Assembly: GCF_042666615.1 (NCBI RefSeq) | Contig: NZ_JBHTDD010000033.1 | Coordinates: 1-64,000, forward strand | Source of the DNA: KBS50 sp042666615 | GTDB lineage: Bacteria; Actinomycetota; Actinomycetes; Mycobacteriales; Micromonosporaceae | Length of the DNA: 64,000 nt | Direction: 5' to 3' | Program-made: the position numbers and the translations under genes | The notes under the pieces: generated by a model | The model's input: only the letters and a program-made list of their open reading frames with translations | What the model was told of the DNA's origin: nothing | The model's database searches: none | Shown here: positions 1 through 7,640 of the stretch, in pieces | How positions within the stretch are numbered: position 1 is the first letter of the stretch | How the letters are laid out: each line of letters starts with the position of its first letter

Positions 1-14
1 CTCCGTCCCCCTCC

Positions 15-80
15 CCGTCGATCTAGGGCAGATGGTCGTGATTAGAGATCAACTCACGACCATCTGCCCTAGATCGACGG
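15..80. repeat. Family A palindromic repeat, copy A1
   Basis: A perfect inverted repeat: arms of 27 bp at 15-41 and 54-80, read as CCGTCGATCTAGGGCAGATG and onward, around a 12-nt loop (42-53). The same 64-bp block including the loop recurs at 40801-40864, and diverged copies lie at 16236-16305 and 28083-28140. This copy lies beyond the 3' end of the DUF2631 gene, which is read leftward. The long stem could act as a terminator or a REP-like element; the sequence alone does not decide this. Confidence 0.9.
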
Positions 81-158
81 AGCAGGGGAGCGGGGGGCCG
101 GGGGAGCGGGGGAGGGCGGCGGAGGGCGGTCAGGTATTGGTTCCGCTGCCGGGACCGG

Positions 159-380
159 TCAGGAACGCAGACCGTTACGCCGGAGGATGACATCCCCGAT
201 GACGATGACCAGCAGGGTGACGGCGATCCCGATCAGCCAGATGTTCTCGACGTTGCCTTCGTGGTTGCCGCACAGCATGAGCAGCATCGCCACCGCCGTG
301 ACCACGGCGCCGATCCGGCCAGCTTTCCGGTGCCCCGGCTTGTGCTGATCTGGCGACGTTACCGGCTCGCTTCCTGCCAC
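159..380 (-). CDS. DUF2631 family small membrane protein
   Basis: A 73-residue protein. The N-terminal ~20 residues are polar (SPDQHKPGHRK), followed by two hydrophobic segments at about residues 22-37 and 47-63, and a basic tail ending RRNGLRS, so it is probably a two-pass inner-membrane protein. I recognise the pattern as DUF2631, a small actinobacterial family of unknown function. I chose the GTG at 378-380 because a purine-rich stretch (GGGAAGGA) lies about 8 bases upstream and the conserved part begins there. The frame stays open to about 725, but the upstream part reads as arginine- and proline-rich, as random high-GC sequence does. It is transcribed away from the Rieske gene, so the interval 381-701 must carry both promoters. 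Confidence 0.75.
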   Translation of the reverse strand: MAGSEPVTSPDQHKPGHRKAGRIGAVVTAVAMLLMLCGNHEGNVENIWLIGIAVTLLVIVIGDVILRRNGLRS

Positions 381-701
381 TGTCGGTCCTTCCCTCGCGA
401 TCGGATCTGCGATCAGTCTGGCACGCCCGACGGGAGGGCCGGCCGGGAGCCCCGACGCGGGAGCGATCGGTCGGTCCGGCGGGGCCGACGAATCGGGTCC
501 GTCCCGACGCGGGCGCGACACGTCGACGAGGGCTGCAACGGGGTGGCGCCGTACCCCTCGGGCCGCGTTGGGCAGCGCGACCGCTCCATGGGCCGGCCGC
601 CTGGTGCGTCCGGGTACTGTCGGCGTCGCGGGCGGACGCCGTTCGACATTCCTGTAGGTTTCCCACGTACGCCTTAATCGTCGCGCGAGGGGGACTCTGC
701 G
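381..701. other. Intergenic region between divergent genes
   Basis: About 320 bases with no gene I can support. The two flanking genes diverge, so both promoters should lie here, but I see no convincing -35/-10 pair or palindrome. Long open frames on both strands are explained by high GC. The last 20 bases carry the ribosome binding site GAGGGGG of the rightward gene. Confidence 0.5.
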
Positions 702-2288
702 GTGCGATTGACCGGTACCGGGCACGCCAGCATGCGGATCGACACGGCCGCGGGCAGCATTCTGTGCGACCCCTGGGTCAACCCGGCCTACTTTGCCTCC
801 TGGTTCCCGTTTCCCGACAACTCACAGTTGGACTGGGAGTCGCTTGGCCAGGTGGACTACCTGTACGTCTCGCACCTGCACCGGGACCACTTCGACGCGG
901 CGCACCTGAGGCGCTTCATCAGCAAGAAGGCCACGGTCCTGCTGCCCGAGTACCCTACCTCCGAGCTGGAGGACGAGCTGCGTGAGCTGGGCTTCACCAG
1001 GTTCGTCAAGACCGTCAGCAACGAGGTGACGGAGCTCGACGGCGGGCTCAAGGTCATGATCCAGGCGCTGACCAGTCCGACCGACGGTCCGATCGGAGAC
1101 TCATCGCTCTGGGTGGAGTACGACGGCGTACGGCTGCTCAACCAGAACGACGCCCGCCCGTCGGACCTCAGCGTCTTCGCCGAGCTGGGCCACGTGCACG
1201 CCCACCTGCTCCAGTTCTCCGGCGCGATCTGGTACCCGATGGTGTACGAACTTCCCAACGCGGCGAAGACCGCGTTCGGCAAGCAGAAGCGGGACCGGCA
1301 GTTCGACCGCACCTGGCGCTACATCGACGACCTGAAAGCGTCGTACGTCTTCCCGATCGCCGGGCCGCCGTGCTTCCTCGACGACGAGCTGTGGCAGTTC
1401 AACGACATCTTCGGCGACGAGGGCAACATCTTCCCCGACCAGTCGGTCTTCATGCGGGAGTACGCCAAGGTCGGCGGCACCAACGGGGTCGTGTTGCTGC
1501 CCGGCAGCGTGGCGGAGGTCAGTCAGGACGACTGCGTCACCAACCATCCGGTGCCGGTGGACGAGTTCTTCGCCAACAAGGTCGCCCACCTCGAGGAGAT
1601 GCGCGAGCGCAAGCGCCCGATCATCGAAGCGGAGAAGGCGTCGTGGCGGCATCCCGACATCGACGTACTCAAGGAGATGCAGCGCCGGATCGAGCCGCTG
1701 CTCGACGAGTCGATCTATCTGGCCAAGGGGGTCGGCGGCCCGGTCCGGTTCGACCTGGTCAGCTACGACGGAGAGTCGATCGAGTCGATCGTGGTCGACT
1801 TCCCGGGCAAGCAGGTGCGGCCGTACGCCGACGAGAAGGTGCGCTACCGGTTCCGTACCGAGCGGGCGCTGATCGAGCACCTGTTGCACATCGGTGAGGT
1901 GGACTGGGTCAACTCGCTCTTCCTGTCCTGCCGCTTCTCCGCAGCCCGGATCGGCCAGTACAACGAGTTCGTCTACGCCTTCTTCAAGTGCCTTTCCGAG
2001 GAGCGGCTGCAGTACGCCGAGGGGTGGTACGACGAACACGAGCGGACCAGCGACGCGGAGGACATCCGGTTGGGCGACTGGGTGGTGCAGCGGCGCTGCC
2101 CACATCTCAAGGCCGACCTCACCCGGTTCGGCATCGTCGAGGGTGATCAGCTCACCTGCCAGTTGCACGGGTGGCGGTTCGACCTGTCCAGCGGCCGTTG
2201 CCTGACCGGGGTCGGTCACAAGATCCGTGCCCGCCGGGCCGACGCCGAGGTTCCGACGCCGCCCGACGCTCCGGCCACCGCCGGCTGA
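702..2288 (+). CDS. Metallo-beta-lactamase fold / Rieske [2Fe-2S] fusion protein
   Basis: 528 residues. The N-terminal half is a metallo-beta-lactamase-fold hydrolase: after a GTGHAS strand comes the metal motif H58-L-H60-R-D62-H63. The C-terminal ~70 residues are a Rieske domain with C466-P-H468 and C486-Q-L-H489, the exact ligand set for a [2Fe-2S] cluster. This pairing recalls CMP-N-acetylneuraminate hydroxylase, which joins the same two folds in the opposite order. The protein may therefore be an oxygenase or hydroxylase, but the substrate cannot be read from the sequence. I start at GTG 702 because GAGGGGG lies 8-9 bases upstream. The last ~20 residues are Ala/Pro-rich and run into a 48-bp tandem repeat that includes the stop codon. 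It has no operon partner on this strand. Confidence 0.85.
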   Translation: MRLTGTGHASMRIDTAAGSILCDPWVNPAYFASWFPFPDNSQLDWESLGQVDYLYVSHLHRDHFDAAHLRRFISKKATVLLPEYPTSELEDELRELGFTRFVKTVSNEVTELDGGLKVMIQALTSPTDGPIGDSSLWVEYDGVRLLNQNDARPSDLSVFAELGHVHAHLLQFSGAIWYPMVYELPNAAKTAFGKQKRDRQFDRTWRYIDDLKASYVFPIAGPPCFLDDELWQFNDIFGDEGNIFPDQSVFMREYAKVGGTNGVVLLPGSVAEVSQDDCVTNHPVPVDEFFANKVAHLEEMRERKRPIIEAEKASWRHPDIDVLKEMQRRIEPLLDESIYLAKGVGGPVRFDLVSYDGESIESIVVDFPGKQVRPYADEKVRYRFRTERALIEHLLHIGEVDWVNSLFLSCRFSAARIGQYNEFVYAFFKCLSEERLQYAEGWYDEHERTSDAEDIRLGDWVVQRRCPHLKADLTRFGIVEGDQLTCQLHGWRFDLSSGRCLTGVGHKIRARRADAEVPTPPDAPATAG

Positions 2289-2366
2289 CGCCCGCCCCAA
2301 CCACCGCCGCCCGACGCCCCGGCCACCGCCGGCTGACGCCCGCCCCAACCACCGCCGCCCGGCGTC
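2271..2366 (+). repeat. Two tandem copies of a 48-bp unit across a stop codon
   Basis: The 48-bp unit starting CCGGCCACCGCCGGCTGACG at 2271 is repeated at 2319 almost unchanged. The first copy contains the last codons and TGA of the Rieske fusion gene, so the gene end is duplicated in the downstream spacer. It looks like a slippage duplication in GC-rich DNA. Confidence 0.85.
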
Positions 2367-2411
2367 CCGCCGCCGGCACCCCGGTCACCGTGGGCTGACT
2401 CCGCCGCGCCG

Positions 2412-2894
2412 TTACCGCTTCGGGGACCGGTCGTGGTCGAGATACCACCTGCCGTACGTCGGCGGGCCCAGGCGCGGGTCCACCCGGAGCCGGGGCAGAC
2501 CGGAGATCGGGCCGCTGGCGGCTTCCAGCCGGAGCCGGTCCTCGTCACCGGCCATGACGGCGTACAGCCGGTCGCCGTCGGGCCGGATCACCGTCCACAG
2601 CCACGGCTCGGGTTCGTTGTCGCCGTAGAGCAGGTACGAGTCGAACCGCGCGGCGAACCGGCGGGCGAACTCCAGCCGGTCGACGCGGGCGACGAGGCGG
2701 CCCTCGATCCCGACGCTGAGGCGCATGGCGAAGTCCCCCGTGCCCTCCTCGTAGGTGCAGAACGCGGCGAACCGCACCTCGTCCCCCACGTCCCGGAGGT
2801 CGTCGTCGAGCCGTGCGCCGTGACCGACGAACAGTTCCGTGTCGGTCACCGCGAAGCAGTCCCGCAGGAAGCAACGTAGCTCGTCCGCGGTCAC
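2412..2894 (-). CDS. Hypothetical protein, start uncertain
   Basis: 160 residues from GTG 2894; not a family I recognise. It is soluble, acidic and rich in aromatic and charged residues, with a C-terminus reading YGRWYLDHDRSPKR. It has no signal peptide, membrane segment or metal motif. Coding is supported by strong G/C at third positions and balanced composition. The start is doubtful: the frame continues upstream for ~24 more codons reading DKDPRINAPDPPSTGYDLLS, with 22 of 24 third positions G or C, right up to the stop of the next gene at 2962. No ATG, GTG or TTG occurs there in frame. Either the true start is a non-standard codon, a start was lost, or the downstream GTG is used. It probably shares a transcript with the flavoprotein gene upstream of it. 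Confidence 0.6.
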   Translation of the reverse strand: MTADELRCFLRDCFAVTDTELFVGHGARLDDDLRDVGDEVRFAAFCTYEEGTGDFAMRLSVGIEGRLVARVDRLEFARRFAARFDSYLLYGDNEPEPWLWTVIRPDGDRLYAVMAGDEDRLRLEAASGPISGLPRLRVDPRLGPPTYGRWYLDHDRSPKR

Positions 2895-2961
2895 GAAACG
2901 TGAGGACAGCAGGTCGTACCCGGTCGACGGCGGGTCCGGCGCGTTGATGCGGGGGTCCTTG

Positions 2962-4563
2962 TCAACGGCCGAGGTCGGTGAGGATGCGCCGGGCCGCGTT
3001 GTGTCCGGCAGCGCCGATCACGCTCCCGGCCGGATGGCAGCCGGCGCTGCCGGCGTACACCCCGTCGATCCCGGTGGCGTACGGCATCCGGTCGGTGAAC
3101 GAGATCGTGTTGTCGACGTGGTGGATGTGCCCGCCGGAGATGCCGAAGTGCGCCTCGATTCCGGGTGGCGTGAGTGGCACGGCCTCGGTGACCAGGTCGG
3201 CGGTGCCTGGCGCGTACCGCTCGCAGATGGCCAGCAGGCGTTCCACGTACCCCGGCAGCGCCTCGTCCCACGTGGTGCCCGCCGGCTGGTACGGCACCGA
3301 CTGGACGAACAGCGCCGACGAGTGGTGTCCGGCGGCGTCCCGCAGCGAGGGGTCGACGGTCGTGTGCACGTACCACTCGATCGTCGGCTCGTCGGGCAAC
3401 CGACCCGCCCGCACGTCCGCCCACATGCCCCGCAGCGCGGCCATCGGCGATGCGCTGGCGTCCGCGCCGGCGACCAGCGTGGCCGAGCCGGGCAGCAGAT
3501 GGATTGTCGACCCGAACGGGCTGGCCGCGTCCGTCGGCAGGCAGGAGAACCGGGGGAGGTCTCGCAGCGCGAGGTTGAGCTTCAGTGTCGTGCCGGAGCG
3601 GCGGGCGGTCGCCAGCCGGTCGGCCACCGCGTCCGGTAGCGCCCCGTCGGGCAACAGGTTGATCAGCCGGTACGGGTCACAGGCGCCGAGCACCGTCCGC
3701 GCGGTGATGGACCTGCCGTCGGCGAGCACCACACCGCTGGCCGCGCCGCCGTCCAGGGTGACCGCGTCGACCGGCGCGCCGGTGACGATCCGGGCGCCGG
3801 CCGTGCGGGCCGCGTCGGCGAAGGTCCGGGACACGGTTCCCATGCCGCCCTCGGCGATCATCCAGGTGCCGTCGGACCCGGGCAGCCGGCACATGTTGTG
3901 CACCAGGAAGTTGTGCCCGGTGCCCGGGTCATCGGGGCCGGCGGTCAGCCCGGACAGCCCGTCGGTCACCGCGTACATCGAGATCAGCAGTTCGGAGCGG
4001 AAGTCGAAGCGGGCCAGGTAGTCGGCGACCGAGCCGCGGACCAGGTCGACGAAGTGCTGTCGAAGGGCCGGCCGGACGTACCGTTCGGCGGTCTCCTCGA
4101 CCGGCAGCGGCTCGGCGAGCCAGGCCGGCGCCAGGTCGTCCCGCAGGGCCGCGAGTTCGGCCTGCATGGCGTCGTCGGCGGCCACGTCGGCGGCCGAGAA
4201 GAACGCGGTGAGCTGCTCCCGGGTGGCCGCCCGGTCGGCGCCGAAGAGCAGGTACGGGGAGCCGAGCGGTCCGGGGGTGGGCAGGAAGTAGTGTGGGTCG
4301 CGGCGCAGCACCGGGATCTGTACGTCGAGCGTGGCGAGCAGCTCCGGCGGCATCAGACCGAGCAGGTACGAGCCGGTGGAGTGGCGCAGCTCGGGCACGG
4401 TGCCGAACGGACGTTCGGTGCGGGTGGCACCGCCGATCACGTCGGCGGCCTCGAGCACCAGCACGTCGAGGCCGGCGCGGGCCAGCAGCACGGCGGAGAC
4501 CAGACCGTTGTGCCCGGCTCCGATGATCACCACGTCCGCCCGGGTGGGCAGCTCAGCGTCCAT
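2962..4563 (-). CDS. Phytoene-desaturase-like FAD-dependent oxidoreductase
   Basis: 533 residues. The N-terminus has the dinucleotide-binding Rossmann motif VVIIGAGHNGLVSAVLLARAG followed by the acidic end of the second strand (VLEA) and GG, the signature of FAD-dependent amine-oxidase/CrtI-type enzymes. The C-terminal part has the usual FAD-closing segment around GVYAGSAGCHPAGSVIGAAG. This is the COG1233 group, whose members desaturate carotenoids or oxidise other hydrophobic substrates; no carotenoid genes lie nearby, so the substrate is unknown. I start at ATG 4563 because the Rossmann motif begins 10 residues later and the stop of the TetR gene is only 11 bases upstream. The frame continues upstream through the TetR gene, but that is overlap. 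It is probably cotranscribed with the TetR gene and may be under its control. Confidence 0.88.
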   Translation of the reverse strand: MDAELPTRADVVIIGAGHNGLVSAVLLARAGLDVLVLEAADVIGGATRTERPFGTVPELRHSTGSYLLGLMPPELLATLDVQIPVLRRDPHYFLPTPGPLGSPYLLFGADRAATREQLTAFFSAADVAADDAMQAELAALRDDLAPAWLAEPLPVEETAERYVRPALRQHFVDLVRGSVADYLARFDFRSELLISMYAVTDGLSGLTAGPDDPGTGHNFLVHNMCRLPGSDGTWMIAEGGMGTVSRTFADAARTAGARIVTGAPVDAVTLDGGAASGVVLADGRSITARTVLGACDPYRLINLLPDGALPDAVADRLATARRSGTTLKLNLALRDLPRFSCLPTDAASPFGSTIHLLPGSATLVAGADASASPMAALRGMWADVRAGRLPDEPTIEWYVHTTVDPSLRDAAGHHSSALFVQSVPYQPAGTTWDEALPGYVERLLAICERYAPGTADLVTEAVPLTPPGIEAHFGISGGHIHHVDNTISFTDRMPYATGIDGVYAGSAGCHPAGSVIGAAGHNAARRILTDLGR

Positions 4564-4574
4564 GTGGATGCAGC

Positions 4575-5315
4575 CTAGCCGGGTTGCGTGGGCGCTACCG
4601 GCGGGTGGACGGGCGGTGCGGCGAGATCGCGCACCATGCCGGCCAACTCGCGGTCGAACAGTGCCACCGGTTCGGTGAGTGCCCAGTCGAGGTGGTTGAA
4701 GACCTCCATGGCGACCAATCCGTAGAGCCGGGTCCAGCAGGCCAGGAAGACGTACGCCAGTTCGGCGGGAAGGTCTGCGGCGACGACCCGCTGGCGTAGC
4801 GGGCCGAGTTGCTCGGTGAAGCCCTGGCCGACCGTTTCTGGCGGCGGGTAGCGGAGTGTTCCGCTCTCGGCCAGTGTTTGCAGGGGCGCGATGAAGGTGG
4901 CTCCGAGGCGGGCGCCCGGGTGGTTCTCGTCCACGCATCGGGCCATGAACTCGGCCATGCCCGGAACGGGTGGGCCGAAGGCCAGGCCGAACTCGGCCCG
5001 GTGCTCGAGCGCCCAACGTCGGAAGCCTCGGGCCATGGCCAGTAGCTGTGCGGCCGGGTCCGGGCCGGCGCTGTCCCGGGCGGCCTCGACGGCGGTGCGC
5101 AGCTCGTCGTACAGGTCGCCGGCCAGATCCACCACCAGCGCTTCCAGGCTGGGGAAGTAACGGTAGATGGCGGGGGCGGTCATGCCCATGTCCCGGGCGA
5201 TGGCGCGTAGTGAGACGGCCTCAATGCCACCGTCCACCAGTAGCCGCCGGGCAGCCTGCTTGATCTCGGCGACCGTCGCCGTACGCAGGCGTTCCCGCCG
5301 GGTCGGGACAGTCAT
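4575..5315 (-). CDS. TetR family transcriptional regulator
   Basis: 246 residues. Residues ~12-60 are a TetR helix-turn-helix (VSLRAIARDMGMTAPAIYRYFPSLEALV), with the conserved AIYRYF recognition helix. The remainder is a helical ligand-binding domain of the type with a WTRLYGLV motif near the C-terminus, common in actinobacterial TetR proteins. It is divergent from the MMPL exporter gene, and the 76-109 bp between them contains a perfect 11-bp-arm palindrome at 5339-5368. That layout is typical of a repressor controlling both itself and an adjacent efflux pump. The flavoprotein gene follows after 11 bases and is likely in the same transcript. The ligand is unknown; it may be a hydrophobic compound exported by the pump. 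Confidence 0.92.
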   Translation of the reverse strand: MTVPTRRERLRTATVAEIKQAARRLLVDGGIEAVSLRAIARDMGMTAPAIYRYFPSLEALVVDLAGDLYDELRTAVEAARDSAGPDPAAQLLAMARGFRRWALEHRAEFGLAFGPPVPGMAEFMARCVDENHPGARLGATFIAPLQTLAESGTLRYPPPETVGQGFTEQLGPLRQRVVAADLPAELAYVFLACWTRLYGLVAMEVFNHLDWALTEPVALFDRELAGMVRDLAAPPVHPPVAPTQPG

Positions 5316-5338
5316 CCGAGAACCCCCTTGACTGAGAA

Positions 5339-5368
5339 GAACGTCGTTTGCAAGAGTAAACGACGTTC
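5339..5368. promoter_or_regulatory. Predicted TetR operator between divergent tetR and MMPL genes
   Basis: Perfect inverted repeat GAACGTCGTTT (5339-5349), 8-nt spacer, AAACGACGTTC (5358-5368). Size and symmetry fit a TetR dimer site. A possible -35 TTGACT lies at 5328-5333, so a bound repressor would cover the promoter region of the exporter. No other copy was noticed in the window. Operator function is inferred. Confidence 0.75.
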
Positions 5369-5424
5369 ACGCTACTGAGTAGCTATCACAGATGCCGACT
5401 CTAGCCGCTGACGGGGGGCGTGTG

Positions 5425-7629
5425 ATGTTCGCGTGGTGGGGAGGGGCCGTGGTGCGGCTCAGGTGGGCCGTGCTGGCCGTGGCCGCGTTGCTCGTGACGC
5501 TCGGGGTGACCTGGGGAGTCGGGGTTTTCGGGCAGCTCACCGGGGGAGGCTTCGACGACCCGGGGCGGGAGGCGCACCGGGCCGCCGAACGGATCACCGC
5601 CGAGTTGGGCCGGCAGGACGTCGACATCCTGGTGCTCTATTCCAGCGATGCCGCCATGGCCGACGAACCGGCGTTCCGTGACCCGGTCACGGCCGCCCTC
5701 CAGCGGGTTCGGGAGCGTCCCGAGGTCGTCGCCGTGACGAGTTGGTACGAAACCCAGGCGCCCACACTTGTGGCCACCGATCGGAAGGCCACCTACGCGT
5801 TGGTGCGGCTCGCGGCGGCCGACGAGGACGAGCGGATCGCCGCGTACCAGGCGCTTCGGCCGACGCTCGACGCCCCGGGCGTCCGCACCGAGGTCGGCGG
5901 CACCGTGCCGTTCCTGCACGAGGCGAACGAGCAGACCACCCGGGACATCGTCCGGGCCGAGATGCTGTCCGTTCCGGTGCTGCTGGTGCTGCTGGTGCTC
6001 ATCTTCCGCGGGCTGGTCGCGGCGGTCACCCCGTTGCTCGTCGGCGGGTTGGCGATCCTCGGCGCGTTCATCGCGGTCCGGCTGTTGACCACCGTCATCG
6101 ACGTGTCGGTCTTCGCCATCAACGTGATCACGCTGCTCGGGCTCGGCATGGCCATCGACTACGCGCTGTTCATCGTCAGTCGGTTCCGGGAGGAACTGGC
6201 CGCCGGCCGGGACACCCCGGAGGCACTCCGCCGCACCATGGTGACCGCGGGTCGCACCGTGGTGGTCTCGGGCCTCACCATCGCGCTCGCCCTGGGCAGC
6301 CTGTTGATCTTCCCGCAGGTGTTCCTGATGTCGATGGGACTGGGCGGCATGGCCGCCGTCCTGGTCGCCATGCTGGCCTCACTCACCGTACTACCGGCCC
6401 TGCTGGCGGTGCTCGGCCCGCGGATCGACGCGGCCCGCGTACGCCTGCCGGGGCGCCGGCGTGCGGCGCGCCGGACCGGGCCGGCGGCGCTGGTTACCGG
6501 AGGCGCCTGGGCCCGGATAGCGCGGGCCGTGATGCGCCGGCCGGTGCTCGTGCTGGTCGGTGTGCTGCTGGTGCTCGGCGGGCTCGCGGGACCGTTCCTG
6601 CGTACCGAGTTTGGCGGGTTCGACGAGCGGGTGATGCCGGCGGAAGCCACCCCCCGGGTGGTCGCCGACACCATTCGCGCCGACTTCCCGGGCGGCACCG
6701 TCGCCCCGATCGACGTCCTGGTCTCCGGTGTCCCGGCCGAGCGGGCTCAGGCGTTCGCCACCCGGGTCGCCGAACTGCCGGGGGTGACCGGGGTGCAGGT
6801 GGCGGCCACCGGGGAATCCTCGACGCTGCTCTCGGTGGCGTACCAGGGGCAGCCGACCGGCGACGTGGCCCAGGACGCGGTCCGGGCGATCCGTGACCTG
6901 CCCGCCCCGGCCGGGGCGGACGTGCTGGTCGGCGGCCGGCCCGCCGCCGACGCGGACCTGGTCGACAGCCTCGGCGCCCACCTGCCCTGGATGGCACTGA
7001 TCATGGCTTCGGCGACCCTGCTGCTGCTCTTCCTCGCCTTCGGGTCGGTGCTGCTGCCGGTCAAGGCGGTGCTGATGAACCTGGTCTCCATCGGCGCCTC
7101 GTTCGGGGTGGTGGTCTGGATCTTCCAGGACGGACACCTCTCCGGGCTGCTCGGGTTCACCCCCACCGGGTTCATCGAGCCGAGCAACCTGATCCTCATG
7201 TTGGCCCTGCTGTTCGGCCTGGCCACCGACTACGAGGTGTTCCTGCTGTCCCGGGTCCGGGAGGAGTGGGACGCCGGACATGACAACACCTCCGCGGTCG
7301 CGGTCGGACTGCAACACACCGGCCGGATCATCACGGCCGCCGCTCTGCTGCTGATCATCGTGGTGGCCGGCTTCGCCACCGGCGACATGTCGTACATCAA
7401 GATGATCGGGATCGGCATAGTCGTGGCGGTCGTGGTGGACGCCACCCTGGTCCGGGTGCTACTGGTGCCGGCCACCATGCGGCTGCTCGGCCGGTGGAAC
7501 TGGTGGGCGCCGGGCCCGCTGGGCCGGTTCTACCGCCGCTACGGCATCCGGGAGTCGGCGGACCCGGGGTCGGCCGCTGTCGCTGATTCCGCGGCGCGTG
7601 CCGATCCCGCGCTGCCAGCCCGGCTGTGA
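5425..7629 (+). CDS. MMPL family RND-type transporter
   Basis: 734 residues from ATG 5425. It has the two-fold architecture of MMPL proteins: one transmembrane helix near the N-terminus, a periplasmic-type domain, a bundle of about five helices including the acidic GLGMAIDYALFIVSRFREE segment, then a second membrane anchor, a second external domain and a second bundle with LFGLATDYEVFLLSRVREE. The paired DY motifs are the proton-relay residues of the family. Members export lipids, siderophores or drugs using the proton gradient. I prefer ATG 5425 because GGGGGG lies just upstream; ATG 5392 would add 11 residues and has no ribosome binding site. It is divergent from a TetR gene with an operator palindrome between them, so it is probably induced by the regulator's ligand. 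Confidence 0.92.
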   Translation: MFAWWGGAVVRLRWAVLAVAALLVTLGVTWGVGVFGQLTGGGFDDPGREAHRAAERITAELGRQDVDILVLYSSDAAMADEPAFRDPVTAALQRVRERPEVVAVTSWYETQAPTLVATDRKATYALVRLAAADEDERIAAYQALRPTLDAPGVRTEVGGTVPFLHEANEQTTRDIVRAEMLSVPVLLVLLVLIFRGLVAAVTPLLVGGLAILGAFIAVRLLTTVIDVSVFAINVITLLGLGMAIDYALFIVSRFREELAAGRDTPEALRRTMVTAGRTVVVSGLTIALALGSLLIFPQVFLMSMGLGGMAAVLVAMLASLTVLPALLAVLGPRIDAARVRLPGRRRAARRTGPAALVTGGAWARIARAVMRRPVLVLVGVLLVLGGLAGPFLRTEFGGFDERVMPAEATPRVVADTIRADFPGGTVAPIDVLVSGVPAERAQAFATRVAELPGVTGVQVAATGESSTLLSVAYQGQPTGDVAQDAVRAIRDLPAPAGADVLVGGRPAADADLVDSLGAHLPWMALIMASATLLLLFLAFGSVLLPVKAVLMNLVSIGASFGVVVWIFQDGHLSGLLGFTPTGFIEPSNLILMLALLFGLATDYEVFLLSRVREEWDAGHDNTSAVAVGLQHTGRIITAAALLLIIVVAGFATGDMSYIKMIGIGIVVAVVVDATLVRVLLVPATMRLLGRWNWWAPGPLGRFYRRYGIRESADPGSAAVADSAARADPALPARL

Positions 7630-7640
7630 CCGACGCCGGC

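Noticed and set aside
381..725. Upstream extension of the DUF2631 frame to 188 residues
   Set aside because: The added part is Arg/Pro-rich, runs into the divergent gene, and the GTG at 380 has a good ribosome binding site before the conserved part.
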